Assembly (NCBI RefSeq): GCF_026625785.1
Contig: NZ_CP113063.1
Location: 310,001 to 374,000, forward strand
DNA length: 64,000 bases
From: Gordonia sp. SL306
Lineage (GTDB): Bacteria > Actinomycetota > Actinomycetes > Mycobacteriales > Mycobacteriaceae
Reading direction: 5' to 3'
This document shows positions 55,024 through 64,000 of this stretch, piece after piece. The notes under the pieces are model-generated. The model was given only the letters and a program-made list of their open reading frames with translations, did not search any database and was not told the DNA's origin. Position 1 is the stretch's first letter. Each line of letters begins with the position of its first letter. The translations under genes were made by a program, and so were the position numbers.

Positions 55024-56163
55024 TCACAGCGAGCGGCGAACTCCCAGTGCACGCCGCCGGATCCGACGCACGATGTTCATCGCGCGGGTCTTCCATCTCG
55101 GGCCGACCGCAGGCAACGGCGCCACCTTGACCATCTCGGACATCGTGTCGAGGGCGACGTCGAGGACGTCCTGGACCGTCGGCGGCAACGCGTCACCAGC
55201 CGCCAGCCGACTCACGGCCAGGTCACCGAGGTCTCCGGATACGCGGTAGCCGGCCGAGCGCACCTCGCCGATCATCTCGTCGGCGGTGTGGGCGATCCAG
55301 GTCCGCTGGTCCGACGTCAGGCCACGTGGGGCCCCGTTGGGCGCCTCGAAGAGGATCTCGCCGATCAGTTGCCCTTTGATGACGCGCTCGTAGCGCTGCC
55401 ATGCCACCTCGGTGGGTTGCAAACGGTGGTTGAGCTGACGCAGGAACTCCGCCTGGGCGGCCGACAACGACGAGTTGAGACTGGGCACCGGGATGGTGAG
55501 GGCGGCCGGGTCGACGTCGAGCACCCGCAGGAATCTCTCCCACAGATTGTCGCCGGGCGTGTCGCGGCGCGTGGGCACGGTCACGACGTGCACCCGCTCC
55601 GGCCCCACTGCCTGAGCCCAATCGGCGAGGATCCGGATGTAGTCCTGGAACTCCCAGAACGGTTCCTCGACGGCGCCGTCGGTCGGCGCGACGAATCCCG
55701 GGAGGGCCGGACCGCAGGTGTGCACGGAGGCCAGGAACTCGTCGAAGGTCGCTTCTCGCTGGTTCTTGATGTTCTCCTGCCACACCGACGGGAGTTGTCG
55801 CGCCAGGTCTCGCACCGTGGCGATCACGTGCACCTCGTCGGCGAAGGAGAGGTCGTCCATCAGTGTCGCGATGTGCTCCGGAGTTGCCGTGGCGTAGAGC
55901 TCGTGCGAGAGCAGGGAGGTCTGCGGCCACGCCTTGATCTGCGCGAGCAGTGTCGGCCACTTGCGCGCGAAGGCCGGGTCGACCCAGTCGAGGTAGCGCT
56001 CGGGCTGGAGATGGACCGCGGCGTGGAAGTGATCGGAGATGACGTCACCCGGATACAGGAGACCCGACGACCGCATGGCCAGGTCACGGTTCCGCCAGAG
56101 CCGATCCTGGAGATGTGTGGTCCCCGTTTTGGGCAGGCCGATATGCACGTAGACAACAGACAT
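55024..56163 (-). CDS. Sulfotransferase-family protein
   Basis: A 379-residue protein whose N terminus, HIGLPKTGTTHLQ (residues 7-19), is the PAPS 5'-phosphosulfate-binding loop of sulfotransferases. Later ATVRDLARQLPSVWQENIK matches the 3'-phosphate-binding region with an Arg. The acceptor is unknown; it could be a glycolipid or protein. It has no signal peptide. It lies between the ATP-grasp operon and rpsT, where M. tuberculosis has no gene, so is likely lineage-specific. It would need PAPS, for which no CysC is in the window. Confidence 0.8.
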   Translation of the reverse strand: MSVVYVHIGLPKTGTTHLQDRLWRNRDLAMRSSGLLYPGDVISDHFHAAVHLQPERYLDWVDPAFARKWPTLLAQIKAWPQTSLLSHELYATATPEHIATLMDDLSFADEVHVIATVRDLARQLPSVWQENIKNQREATFDEFLASVHTCGPALPGFVAPTDGAVEEPFWEFQDYIRILADWAQAVGPERVHVVTVPTRRDTPGDNLWERFLRVLDVDPAALTIPVPSLNSSLSAAQAEFLRQLNHRLQPTEVAWQRYERVIKGQLIGEILFEAPNGAPRGLTSDQRTWIAHTADEMIGEVRSAGYRVSGDLGDLAVSRLAAGDALPPTVQDVLDVALDTMSEMVKVAPLPAVGPRWKTRAMNIVRRIRRRALGVRRSL

Positions 56164-56242
56164 GATGAGTTGAAGCCTAGTTGGTGGAAACCCTTGCGCA
56201 TCGTCTGGCGATGGGGTGGCCGGTAGGGCCGGCTGTCACGAT

Positions 56243-56272
56243 TTGGGCGCTGTCGAGCCCGGCTGGTAACGT
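56243..56272 (+). promoter_or_regulatory. Likely rpsT promoter
   Basis: TTGGGC at 56243-56248 and TAACGT at 56267-56272 are separated by 18 bp and precede rpsT by 125 bp, the only likely promoter in this gap. The long leader could hold autoregulatory structure. The remaining gap shows no gene. Confidence 0.5.
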
Positions 56273-56396
56273 AGAGCGCTGTCGCAGTGTCGGCAGGATC
56301 TTACCGATCCGGACCCGTCCGAACTGCTCAGGCGCGACCCGCTCGCCGCCGAAACAGAACAACGAGTACCAACCCGAACCAAAGAGGTATACACGC

Positions 56397-56657
56397 GTGG
56401 CAAACATCAAGTCGCAGGTCAAGCGCATCCGCACCAACGAAGCGAGCCGTCAGCGCAACCAGGCTGTGCGCTCGTCGCTGCGGACCGCGATCCGTCAGTT
56501 CCGCGCGGCTGCCGATGCAGGCGACAAGAACAAGGCCGCCGAGCTCGCCGCCGATGCAGGCAAGAAGCTCGACAAGGCCGCCTCGAAGGGCGTCATCCAC
56601 GCCAACCAGGCCGCCAACAAGAAGTCGGCGATGGCGCTGGCAGTCAACAAGCTCTGA
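56397..56657 (+). CDS. rpsT: 30S ribosomal protein S20
   Basis: An 86-residue basic primary-binding protein of the 30S subunit. Typical segments are [20 protein letters not shown] and [20 protein letters not shown]. The start is GTG, with AAAGAGG about 10 nt upstream. It is followed by a perfect 14-bp hairpin and is convergent with holA. It matches Rv2412. Confidence 0.97.
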   Translation: MANIKSQVKRIRTNEASRQRNQAVRSSLRTAIRQFRAAADAGDKNKAAELAADAGKKLDKAASKGVIHANQAANKKSAMALAVNKL

Positions 56658-56691
56658 CCTGCCCCCAACAGCTACAGCCAGATCTTCACGG

Positions 56692-56728
56692 CTCACCCCG
56701 GTGACATTCACGCGGTCACCGGGGTGAG
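56692..56728. terminator. Bidirectional hairpin after rpsT and holA
   Basis: CTCACCCCGGTGAC (56692-56705) and GTCACCGGGGTGAG (56715-56728) pair perfectly over 14 bp around a 9-nt loop, between the rpsT and holA stops. No U-tract. Confidence 0.8.
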
Positions 56729-56738
56729 TTGCGTCCTG

Positions 56739-57722
56739 TCAGTCCCGTCGGCTGCGTTCGCGCGCCGGACGTAGATCCGCGACTTTCGCGACGGCGTGCT
56801 CGAGGCTGAAGTCCGCGTCCGCGGCCTGTCCCTTGACGTCGCCGTTCAGCTGGGCGACCACGACGATCGCCGACGCGATCGAGATGGAGTCCCACGCCCG
56901 GGCCTGCGCCTGCACCTTCTTCACGCGCCGCGGCGGCATACCCAATTCCGATGCGGCCGCGTACTGGTCCATCGACCCCATCGCCCGCACCCGGGCGATC
57001 GCGTGCACCGCCTCCGCGAGAGCATCGGCCAGCAGCACCCGAGGCACCCCGTGATGCTCGGCCCACGCCAATGACTCCAGGGCGCCCGCCCGGTCGCCGG
57101 TGACCGCCTTGTCGGCGACCTCGAACCCCGTGATCTCCGGACGGCCCTGGTAGTAGAGCCGGACCGCGTCCACGGTGACCTTGCCGCCTGTGTCGGCCAC
57201 CAGCTGGCTGCACGCGGCGGCGAGTTCCCGCAACTCGGAACCGACCCCCTCGACGACCTGCTCGACGACGTCGTTGCTGACCTTCGCACCGAGTGACCGG
57301 AACTCGTTGCGGACGAAATCGATGCGCTCGGACGGCCATTTGGGACCCGCGCAATCGTGCTCGACCGCCCCCGCCTTCTTCAACGCCGGCACCATCGACT
57401 TGGCGCGGCCGCCACCGGTGTGGGCGACCATCAAGGTGATGCCCTCGGGCAACTCCGCGGCCGCCTCGCTGATCAGCGCCGCGGGCTCCTTGCCCGCCTC
57501 GGCGGCCGACTCGACCACCACGATGCGATCCTCCGCGAACAACGACGGACTGAGCAGTTCGGCCAGCTCGTGCTCGGTCACGTCGCCCGCCCGGACCCGC
57601 GTGACCGGGATGTCGGCACCGGTGGCCGCGGACTGCTCGGCGACCACTGCCGTGATCACCCGGCCCGTCAAGAAGTCATCGTCCCCGAGCAGCAGGTGCA
57701 GGCGTTGCGTCACGGCGACCAT
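56739..57722 (-). CDS. holA: DNA polymerase III delta subunit
   Basis: A clamp-loader subunit of about 327 residues that opens the beta clamp. The HolA pattern LHLLLGDDDFLTGRVITAV is at the start, and EDRIVVVESAAEAGKEPAAL and GRPEITGFEVADKAVTGDRAGAL follow. ATG 57722 is used; it overlaps the comEC 3' end by 47 bp, and a later start would only shorten the overlap. Matches Rv2413c. Confidence 0.92.
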   Translation of the reverse strand: MVAVTQRLHLLLGDDDFLTGRVITAVVAEQSAATGADIPVTRVRAGDVTEHELAELLSPSLFAEDRIVVVESAAEAGKEPAALISEAAAELPEGITLMVAHTGGGRAKSMVPALKKAGAVEHDCAGPKWPSERIDFVRNEFRSLGAKVSNDVVEQVVEGVGSELRELAAACSQLVADTGGKVTVDAVRLYYQGRPEITGFEVADKAVTGDRAGALESLAWAEHHGVPRVLLADALAEAVHAIARVRAMGSMDQYAAASELGMPPRRVKKVQAQARAWDSISIASAIVVVAQLNGDVKGQAADADFSLEHAVAKVADLRPARERSRRD

Positions 57723-59289
57723 GGTGCCAGACCCGCCCGACATCGCGCCCACGACCGGGCACCCGCGCATCGAGTTCGCGGCGCCGCGCCGCACGGTGAG
57801 CCAGGTGGTGGAGCACGAACACGGCCAGACCGCTGCCGCCCGCCACGACGATCCCACCGACAACGCCCGACGGCACCGGGACCGCAGCCCAGGACAATCT
57901 GCCGAGTACGCGCGCACACATCAACATCCACCACAGCTCCGGTCCCAGACCTCGGATGACCAATTCGGCACAGCCCGCGCCGAAACCGTCCGGTCCTCCG
58001 ATGGCGCCGACCACGGCGGCCGCCGTTCCGACAACACCGACAAGACCGACCACCGGGACGACCAGGATGTTGGCCAGCAGCCCGACGATGCTGAATCGTC
58101 CGCTCAGCACCGCGATGACCGGTGCGGTGGCCAGTTGAGCGGCCACCGCCATCGCCACGAGCTCCGCCAGCATCGGGGGAACACGCCGATCTCGCAACCA
58201 ATCTCGTAGTCCGCCGGACCACAGCACCAAACCCGCGGTGGCCAGCACCGACAACGCGAACCCCGGCGCGACGGCCAGTTCCGGCCACCACAGCAGTCCG
58301 ATGACGGTGGCCGCGCCGAGGGCGGGCATCGCCCGTGCCCGCCGTGACCCGACCAGTGCCAGCAGCCCGACCATGCCCATCATCGCCGCCCGCAATACGC
58401 TCGGCGACGGGCGGACGAGGATCACGAAACCCACCAGGACGATGGTCCCGGCCACCGCCGTGACCCACGGCGACGCGCCCAACGACCGGATCCCGAATAT
58501 GGCTGCCCCGCAGACGATCGCGAAATTACTGCCGGACACGGCAAGCAAGTGGGTCAATCCGGCCGCCCGAAAGTCGTCGCGCACCTCCGCGCCGAGCATG
58601 CTCGTGTCCCCGAGGACCAGCCCCGGCAACAGACCCGAGGCATCCGGGCCGAGTGCGCGCGCCGACAGCACCCTCAGCCGTTGACGGATCTCGCCCGCCA
58701 TACGCTGGTGCGGTGGCGGGCGACCGACCAGTCGCGGCTCTGACACCGCTGACAGCCGTGCTGCCATCAGGTCGTGACCTCGAGGCGGGCTGATGCGCAC
58801 CAAAGCCGAAACATGCTGTCCTGGCATGACTTCCGCCCAGCCATCGGCCACACCGGTCAGCTCGGCACCGATACGGCGACAGTCGCGACCGGCGACCGCG
58901 GCCACGTCGACGCGAATCCGGACCCGCGCTCCCGGATCGAGGGTCACCGGGTCGTCGCGGATGACGACCGTGACCCGGGCCTTCCCGTCGACGTGCGACA
59001 ACGGATGTGCGGCAAGCGCATCGAGGCGGATCGCCAGGGATCCCGCCGTCACCGCTGCCAGACCGCAGATCACCACCACGAATGACACCGCCGCCCAGCT
59101 CACCCACCCCAGTCGGACGGCCACAACGGACGCCATGCATCCGGCACTTCCGGCAATCACGATCGGCCAGAGGGTATCCGGCAGGCCCAGCAGCCCGACC
59201 AGGCTGACCACCCACACGACCGATGCGGGGACGACCAGCCGGTAGTCATTGGCGGGAACGAGCCCACCGATCGTCCACCTGCGCGTCAC
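57676..59289 (-). CDS. comEC: ComEC/Rec2-family DNA-uptake channel protein
   Basis: A 537-residue membrane protein with many helices. The competence domain GLTHLLAVSGSNFAIVCGAA and RPSPSVLRAAMMGMVGLLAL are typical of ComEC. It lacks the C-terminal metallo-beta-lactamase domain, as many actinobacterial members do. It starts at GTG, overlapping comEA by 4 bp. The role in DNA uptake is known for the family; competence in this lineage is not established. Matches Rv2414c-Rv2415c. Confidence 0.9.
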   Translation of the reverse strand: MTRRWTIGGLVPANDYRLVVPASVVWVVSLVGLLGLPDTLWPIVIAGSAGCMASVVAVRLGWVSWAAVSFVVVICGLAAVTAGSLAIRLDALAAHPLSHVDGKARVTVVIRDDPVTLDPGARVRIRVDVAAVAGRDCRRIGAELTGVADGWAEVMPGQHVSALVRISPPRGHDLMAARLSAVSEPRLVGRPPPHQRMAGEIRQRLRVLSARALGPDASGLLPGLVLGDTSMLGAEVRDDFRAAGLTHLLAVSGSNFAIVCGAAIFGIRSLGASPWVTAVAGTIVLVGFVILVRPSPSVLRAAMMGMVGLLALVGSRRARAMPALGAATVIGLLWWPELAVAPGFALSVLATAGLVLWSGGLRDWLRDRRVPPMLAELVAMAVAAQLATAPVIAVLSGRFSIVGLLANILVVPVVGLVGVVGTAAAVVGAIGGPDGFGAGCAELVIRGLGPELWWMLMCARVLGRLSWAAVPVPSGVVGGIVVAGGSGLAVFVLHHLAHRAARRRELDARVPGRGRDVGRVWHHGRRDATPAPAARGR

Positions 59290-60404
59290 ACGATGACCAG
59301 GTCGCGCAGCTTCGCGAGCCGGGCCGGTCCGATGCCGTCGACTTCGCCGAGTTGCTCGACCGACCCGAACCGCCCATGGGCCTCGCGCCAGGCGATGATG
59401 GCCTTGGCAGTCACCGGGCCCACCCCGGGCAGCTCGTCGAGCTGCGCCTCGGTCGCGGTGTTCAGGTCGACCTTGCCCGCTGCGCCCGCCGTCGGCGACG
59501 AGGACGCCGGTCCCCCGTTGGCGGACGACGGTGGCCCGGACGCGCCGGTGGGACCGGATGGCCCGACGACGGCGCTGCGGATCGACATCCGTCCACCGCT
59601 GCCGGCGTAGCCGACCAGGATCTGATCACCGTCGCTCAGCCGCTGAGCCAGGTTGAGAGACAGGAGATCTGCGCCTCGACGGGCACCGCCTGCCCGATCG
59701 ATGGCGTCGGCGACGCGCGGCTGCCCGTGCAGCCGGACCAGTCCGGGCCGATGCACCAGGCCGACGACGCTGACCACGAGCTCCTCGGCGGCGGGCGGCG
59801 ACGACCCGGCCGACGCAACCGACGCGGCCGGGGCCGCAGCCGAACTCGTCGGCCCGGCCGACATCGGAAAGGCCACGGGTGTCGTCGCGTCACCGGATCC
59901 GCCTCGGAGCAACGAGAACCCGGCCACCGAACATGCGACGATGCCGACGAGGATCAGGGCGATCGCGGCCGGCGGGGCGACGGCGAACCGCCGCCTCGGG
60001 CCCGGCTCGTCCAGATCGTCCGGATCGAGGTCACCGAACCTGTCTCCGACGATCATCCGGGATCGCGGGCGGTCTTCCGGCGGAACGGGATCCAGCCAGG
60101 TGGGCACCGCCGCGACCCCCCACGGGCTGTCCACCGCACCGGTGTCGGCAGCAGGATGGCCGACCGTATCGTCGATGCGAGCAGCGGCGACCGGACCGAC
60201 GTCGGGAGCAGCGTCGGGACCGGAGCCCCACACCTCGGAGACGTCGGTGTCACGGACGTCGGGGATCTCGGCGTCACGGTCCTGCGGCGCGTTCGGTTCG
60301 GCGGCCGGCGGCGACAGCCGGTCCAGCGCGGAGCGGGAGCGCCGCCCGCCCCGGTGCTCGACCGCGGGCGCACCGAAGGAGGGTCGTCGCGCAGAGGTGC
60401 TCAT
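59286..60404 (-). CDS. comEA: ComEA-like helix-hairpin-helix DNA-binding protein
   Basis: A 372-residue membrane-anchored protein. A long charged cytosolic N terminus (about 170 residues) is followed by one helix (AIALILVGIVACSVAGF), a Ser/Ala-rich linker, an SLBB domain (VSVVGLVHRPGLVRLHGQPR) and a C-terminal tandem helix-hairpin-helix (LNTATEAQLDELPGVGPVTA and DGIGPARLAKLRDL) that binds DNA. ATG 60404 is chosen; the frame is open upstream. It is longer than most ComEA proteins because of the N-terminal region. Operon with comEC. Confidence 0.9.
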   Translation of the reverse strand: MSTSARRPSFGAPAVEHRGGRRSRSALDRLSPPAAEPNAPQDRDAEIPDVRDTDVSEVWGSGPDAAPDVGPVAAARIDDTVGHPAADTGAVDSPWGVAAVPTWLDPVPPEDRPRSRMIVGDRFGDLDPDDLDEPGPRRRFAVAPPAAIALILVGIVACSVAGFSLLRGGSGDATTPVAFPMSAGPTSSAAAPAASVASAGSSPPAAEELVVSVVGLVHRPGLVRLHGQPRVADAIDRAGGARRGADLLSLNLAQRLSDGDQILVGYAGSGGRMSIRSAVVGPSGPTGASGPPSSANGGPASSSPTAGAAGKVDLNTATEAQLDELPGVGPVTAKAIIAWREAHGRFGSVEQLGEVDGIGPARLAKLRDLVIV

Positions 60405-60513
60405 GACCGATGAGCCTAAGAACCGGAACCGCCGATGACGGCCGGGAACCGGCCGGCAGACCCGATCTGTGGATGAATCCGGATCTGTGAACGGCCCGCG
60501 GCGGCCGGTCTTC

Positions 60514-61362
60514 TCAGACCTCGATGGGATCGAGGCCGGTGGCGATCGCCACCCCGATGGCCCCGGGACCCACATGGCAGCCCAGGATCGGCCCGAGATC
60601 GACGATGAGTTCCGACGTCACGACCCGCAGCCGCTCGGTCAGTTGGCCTGCCAGTTCTCGGGCCAGCTCGGGGGCCGCGCTGTGCTGGACACCGAGGGTG
60701 ACCGGCCTGCCGTCGGCCGACTCGACGGCCGCATCGACCATCTTGGTGAGCGCCTTGGAAAAGGTGCGGTGGCGCTCCTTGAGCGTGAGGATTCCGTCGA
60801 CCATGTGCAGGATCGGCTTGATCGACAGCGCCGAACCCAACATCTTGCTGGCCGCACTGATCCGGCCGCTCTGGCGCAGGTTGTCGAGCTGGTGGACGCA
60901 GATCATCGAGTCGACGGTGGCCGCCTGTCGGATCGCCGACTCGTACACGCGGTCCCGATCGGCGCCGGACGCCGCGGCCTGGGCGGCACCGATCGCGGTG
61001 AAGCCGACGGCCAGGCCGACCGACCTGGCATCGACCACCCGCACCTGTCCGGGAAACTTCTCGGCCGCCAACCGGCCTGCGCCCCACGTGCCCGACAGCC
61101 TGCGCGACATGTGGACCGCCACCACGCCGTCACCGTCGCTCGCGGCCAGTGCTTCCTCGTAGGCGATCGCGAGGTCGTGTGGATTGGCACCAGAGGTCGT
61201 CACGCCCGGCGTCGAGATGATGTCGTCGGGGATGTCGTCGACGCCTTCGAGGTAGTCGGTGCCGTCGAGTTCGAGGTGGAGCGGTACCTGCCGGATGCCA
61301 TAGTGATCGGTCACGGCGCGCGGCAACCGCGACGATGAATCGGTGACGACGACGACTGGCAC
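60514..61362 (-). CDS. DegV-family fatty-acid-binding protein
   Basis: A 282-residue two-domain protein that binds fatty acid, supplying fatty-acid kinase or other acyl routes. VVVTDSSSRLPRAVTDHYGI opens the first domain; TSGANPHDLAIAYEEAL lies in the lipid-binding region, and LGCHVGPGAIGVA at the end is the DegV C-terminal signature. It is 9 bp from octT (OctT is upstream in transcription). Matches Rv2417c. Confidence 0.93.
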   Translation of the reverse strand: MPVVVVTDSSSRLPRAVTDHYGIRQVPLHLELDGTDYLEGVDDIPDDIISTPGVTTSGANPHDLAIAYEEALAASDGDGVVAVHMSRRLSGTWGAGRLAAEKFPGQVRVVDARSVGLAVGFTAIGAAQAAASGADRDRVYESAIRQAATVDSMICVHQLDNLRQSGRISAASKMLGSALSIKPILHMVDGILTLKERHRTFSKALTKMVDAAVESADGRPVTLGVQHSAAPELARELAGQLTERLRVVTSELIVDLGPILGCHVGPGAIGVAIATGLDPIEV

Positions 61363-61371
61363 GGGTCTACG

Positions 61372-62157
61372 TTAGCCGGTCGCCTCTCGACCGGCCGCGC
61401 GCCGGTCGAGGACATCGTCGACCACCGGCACCACGACGTCGGCGATGCCACGATGACACTCGTATCCCCAGTGGATTCCATCCGGATTCATCTCGTCGCT
61501 CGCGCCGCCATCGACCGGAAAGAACCCGTCCCTGGTGACCGGATAGAAGTCCGCGACCGCCAGATCGTGCGTGGTCGCCCACTCGGCCATCGCGGCCGTG
61601 GTGGGGATCCGGCCACTGTGCACGTAGCCGTAGTACGGACTCCGATGCGTGGGTGGCAGGCACACCACGATGGGCAGATCCGGTCGGAGGTGATTCAGCG
61701 CGGCACGGATCTTCTCCAGGTATTCGACCGTCACCCTGGGCGGCAGGGCCACCGGCCATCCGACCGTGGACAGCCGCGGTTGCAGCCACTGGTATCCGTC
61801 CCGGACGACCTGTCGCAACCGGTTCGGCCTGACGTACCGGATCTGTTCTCGCACCGCGGTCGGCAGCGGCGAGGGAAGACTGTCCATCCCGCCGAAGGCC
61901 AGGACCACGACGTCGGCGCCCGGAACCGCGGCCCAGATGTTCGGATCCTGGGTCAGCGCCCACCACACGTCCCGGCTGGTCCAGCCGATCCGTCCGAACA
62001 GACGTACCTCGCGGCCGCAGGCCTCGCCGACCAGATTCGGCCAGATCCTCGGGTCGTCGGCGGCGAGCCCGCCGGACGGGCCGTAATAGGCCAACGAGTC
62101 GGAGAGGATCAGGACCGTACCGTCCGAACGTCCGGACGACGGCGCCGGGAGGGTCAT
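61372..62157 (-). CDS. octT: Diglucosylglycerate octanoyltransferase-like SGNH protein
   Basis: A 261-residue SGNH/GDSL-fold enzyme. VLILSDSLAYYG carries the nucleophile Ser, FGGMDS the Asn/Gly block and NPDGIHWGYECH the Asp-x2-His. Position between gpgP and degV matches M. tuberculosis Rv2418c, which octanoylates diglucosylglycerate in methylglucose lipopolysaccharide synthesis. The ATG overlaps the gpgP stop by 4 bp, supporting a joint pathway. The function is inferred from this synteny. Confidence 0.87.
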   Translation of the reverse strand: MTLPAPSSGRSDGTVLILSDSLAYYGPSGGLAADDPRIWPNLVGEACGREVRLFGRIGWTSRDVWWALTQDPNIWAAVPGADVVVLAFGGMDSLPSPLPTAVREQIRYVRPNRLRQVVRDGYQWLQPRLSTVGWPVALPPRVTVEYLEKIRAALNHLRPDLPIVVCLPPTHRSPYYGYVHSGRIPTTAAMAEWATTHDLAVADFYPVTRDGFFPVDGGASDEMNPDGIHWGYECHRGIADVVVPVVDDVLDRRAAGREATG

Positions 62158-62867
62158 TGGACGGCCGCGTCGGCGCTCTCGGCCGACGCGTTCCAGACGT
62201 CGAGCCGCCATCGTGGCGGACTCCCCGGGACGCCGTGCCCCGACAGTTGCACCCAGCTGGTGTTGGCGAGCCCGCCGAACACCGGCCACGATGTCTCCGG
62301 GAGATCGAGGAGCGCCGCGGTCAATGCGGCGATGACACCGCCATGCGCGACGAGCACGACGGGAGCCTCCGGATTGTCGCCGGTCCCCCATTCGTCGAGA
62401 TCGGCGACGAGTTCCTCCACGAGCGGCACGGCCCTGCGGGCCACGTCGATCCGGCTCTCGCCGTTCGGAGGACGCCAACCGGCGTCGTCGCGCCAGATCC
62501 GCCGCGCACCCGGCATGACGTCGTCGACCTCGTGGTGGGTCATCCCCTGCCAGTCGCCGAGATGGGTCTCACGCAGTCGCTGATCGGTGTCGACCGACAG
62601 TCCGGTGCTGCGCGCGAGCGCTTCGGCGGTGTCCCGGGCACGCGTGAGATCCGACGACCTGATGAGCATCGGGGCGCGCTTCGCGAGCACCTCCGCCGCG
62701 GCAGCTGCCTGCCGGACCCCGAGAGCCGAGAGATCGGTGTCGAGTTGCCCCTGCATCCGACTGGTGGCGTTGTACTCGGTCTGGCCGTGCCGCAACAGGA
62801 TGAGGCGCCGCACCACCGGTGTCAGTCGCTCGACCGTGGTGTCGTGCGAATCGGGTCCCCCGCTCAT
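62154..62867 (-). CDS. gpgP: Glucosyl-3-phosphoglycerate phosphatase
   Basis: A 237-residue histidine-phosphatase-superfamily enzyme. LRHGQTEYNATSRMQG contains the catalytic RHG, and ETHLGDWQGM and VLVAHGGVIAAL complete the site. By synteny with Rv2419c it dephosphorylates glucosyl-3-phosphoglycerate to glucosylglycerate for methylglucose lipopolysaccharide. The ATG overlaps the rsfS stop (ATGA). No GpgS is in the window. Confidence 0.87.
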   Translation of the reverse strand: MSGGPDSHDTTVERLTPVVRRLILLRHGQTEYNATSRMQGQLDTDLSALGVRQAAAAAEVLAKRAPMLIRSSDLTRARDTAEALARSTGLSVDTDQRLRETHLGDWQGMTHHEVDDVMPGARRIWRDDAGWRPPNGESRIDVARRAVPLVEELVADLDEWGTGDNPEAPVVLVAHGGVIAALTAALLDLPETSWPVFGGLANTSWVQLSGHGVPGSPPRWRLDVWNASAESADAAVQ

Positions 62868-63226
62868 CCCAGGCCGTCCACCTCGATGATCGGGCAGTCC
62901 TGCCACAGCCGTTCGAGCGCGTAGAACTGTCGCTCGTCGCTGTGCTGGATGTGCACCACGATGTCGGCGTAGTCGATCAGCGCCCACCGCCCCTCCCGGG
63001 TGCCCTCACGACGTACCGGCTTGTACCCCGCCTCGCGGAGTTTGTCCTCCACCTCGTCCACGATCGATGTCACCTGCCGCTCGTTGTCGGCAGAGGCGAT
63101 CACGAAGATGTCGGTGATGACGAGTTGTTCGGAGACGTCGATGACGGTGACGTCATGCGCGAGTTTGTCGGCGGCGGCGAATGCCGCGACCTTGGCCATC
63201 TCCAGCGCTTCGGCTGTGGCAGTCAC
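62864..63226 (-). CDS. rsfS: Ribosomal silencing factor RsfS
   Basis: A 120-residue protein that binds L14 and blocks 50S-30S joining in stationary phase. VIDVSEQLVITDIFVIASAD and YADIVVHIQHSDERQFYALE are signature regions. It sits between nadD and gpgP with an ATGA overlap with gpgP. Matches Rv2420c. Confidence 0.95.
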   Translation of the reverse strand: MTATAEALEMAKVAAFAAADKLAHDVTVIDVSEQLVITDIFVIASADNERQVTSIVDEVEDKLREAGYKPVRREGTREGRWALIDYADIVVHIQHSDERQFYALERLWQDCPIIEVDGLG

Positions 63227-63286
63227 GGGTGTCCTTCCATCGGATGTTTCGGGGCGGTCGCAACCGGATCGGTCGCACCAGATCGA

Positions 63287-63994
63287 TCAGGGAGCGGAAA
63301 CGCCCGGCGAGGATGCCCTCGGTGAACGGTACAGCTTGCGTTTGGCGATGTACTGGACCACACCGTCGGGAACCAGGTACCACACCGGTCTCCCGCCGGC
63401 CGCGCGGGCGCGGCACTCGGTGGACGAGATCGCCAGCGCCGGGATCTCGAGCATCTGCAGGGTGTCCGGGGGCAGCGCCTCGAGGTGCTGCGCCAGGTGC
63501 TTGGCATGGAGTTCGTACCCGGGCCTGCTCACACCGATGAAGTTGGCGAGTTCGAAGAGTTCCTCCCAGTCCTGCCAGGACAGGATCGACTCGAGCGCAT
63601 CGGCTCCGGTGATGAAGTAGAGCTCGGCTTCCGGATGCATGCTGCGCAGATCACGCAGGGTGTCGACGGTATAGGTGTCGCCCTCCCGCTCGATGTCGAC
63701 ACGGCTCACGGTGAACCGCGGATTGGACGCGGTGGCGATCACCGTCATCAGGTAGCGGTCCTCGGCCGGGCTCACCGCGCGTGCCTGCTCGGCTTTCACC
63801 ACTGCGGCGTCGTCGTCGGCGAGTTTCTGCCACGGCCGGCCGGTCGGCACAAAGATGACCTCGTCGAGGGAGAACCGGTGCCCCACCTCGCTGGCCGCGA
63901 CGAGGTGGCCGTTGTGGATCGGATCGAATGTGCCACCCATGATGCCGATACGGCGTGCACGCGGCTGCTGTTGCAACGGGCGGTCGGTGGCCAT
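63287..63994 (-). CDS. nadD: Nicotinate-nucleotide adenylyltransferase
   Basis: A 235-residue enzyme that joins ATP and nicotinate mononucleotide to make deamido-[18 protein letters not shown] contains the (H/T)xGH nucleotidyltransferase motif, and [18 protein letters not shown] carries the second ATP-binding block ISST. The start lies 6 bp from the window edge and looks complete, with a candidate ATG at 63994. Position next to rsfS matches Rv2421c. Confidence 0.95.
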   Translation of the reverse strand: MATDRPLQQQPRARRIGIMGGTFDPIHNGHLVAASEVGHRFSLDEVIFVPTGRPWQKLADDDAAVVKAEQARAVSPAEDRYLMTVIATASNPRFTVSRVDIEREGDTYTVDTLRDLRSMHPEAELYFITGADALESILSWQDWEELFELANFIGVSRPGYELHAKHLAQHLEALPPDTLQMLEIPALAISSTECRARAAGGRPVWYLVPDGVVQYIAKRKLYRSPRASSPGVSAP

Positions 63995-64000
63995 GAGGTG

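Noticed and set aside
1..64000. Prophage, insertion sequence, integron or CRISPR array
   Set aside because: No integrase, transposase, phage structural gene, or regular direct-repeat/spacer array was recognised; the intein is the only mobile-type element found.

Overview
The window is a G+C-rich chromosomal segment from a mycolic-acid actinobacterium (Mycobacteriales). Gordonia is the most likely genus, judged from protein similarity recalled from memory rather than from a search. Most of it is a core block whose gene order follows the Mycobacterium tuberculosis stretch from dnaG/dgt/glyS (about Rv2343c-Rv2357c) to nadD (Rv2421c). Genes are tightly packed, with many 4-bp ATGA stop/start overlaps, GTG and TTG starts, and several apparent leaderless promoters. 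I see no prophage, insertion sequence, CRISPR array or rRNA operon.

Layout. (1) 0.1-9.6 kb is the accessory edge: an acyl-CoA ligase and an enoyl-CoA hydratase/isomerase divergent from a tandem double-TetR regulator, a Mce-associated membrane protein, a FadR-type GntR regulator, a PPOX-fold protein, two tRNA genes (Asn, Met) flanking a decayed GntR pseudogene, a large secreted cutinase-family protein and a 55-codon ORF. (2) 9.6-31 kb is core information processing: dnaG, dgt, a cold-shock-domain protein, glyS, the zinc regulators smtB-zur, uppS, recO, a YhgE/Pip membrane protein, era, a cytidine-deaminase-like protein, corC, ybeY, phoH (interrupted by an intein), two hydrolases, rsmE, dnaJ2, hrcA and an Rv2375-like protein. 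(3) 31-42.6 kb is sulfur assimilation: hemW, then a Cys-containing leader peptide ahead of sirA-cysH-cysD-cysN-sirB, converging on the sulfate transporter operon sbp-cysT-cysW-cysA. (4) 42.3-56.2 kb holds two tiny membrane proteins, a GH15 trehalase-like enzyme, two peptidases, lepA, a hydrolase with a PemK/MazF-like protein, the transglutaminase / alpha-E / ATP-grasp cluster and a sulfotransferase. (5) 56.4-64 kb holds rpsT, holA, comEC, comEA, degV, octT, gpgP, rsfS and nadD.

How the genes work together. The sulfur region forms a nearly complete route: the ABC transporter imports sulfate, CysDN makes APS, the iron-sulfur CysH reduces APS to sulfite, and SirA reduces sulfite to sulfide with siroheme whose iron is inserted by SirB. 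The leader peptide ending in two Cys codons probably senses cysteine. SmtB and Zur are co-transcribed for zinc control. DnaJ2/HrcA belong to the heat-shock system, octT/gpgP to methylglucose lipopolysaccharide synthesis, and rsfS/nadD to ribosome silencing and NAD synthesis.

Most notable observations: a PhoH intein of about 359 residues that starts with alanine and carries a Trp-Cys-Thr set typical of class 3 inteins, with LAGLIDADG endonuclease motifs; the Cys leader whose terminal codons can base-pair with a downstream segment; a cutinase fold apparently split by about 230 residues between its Asp and His; a 416-residue double-TetR regulator with an operator-like palindrome at its promoter; a deaminase-like protein lacking the zinc/catalytic motifs; and unusual repeats in the 7.2-7.75 kb gap.
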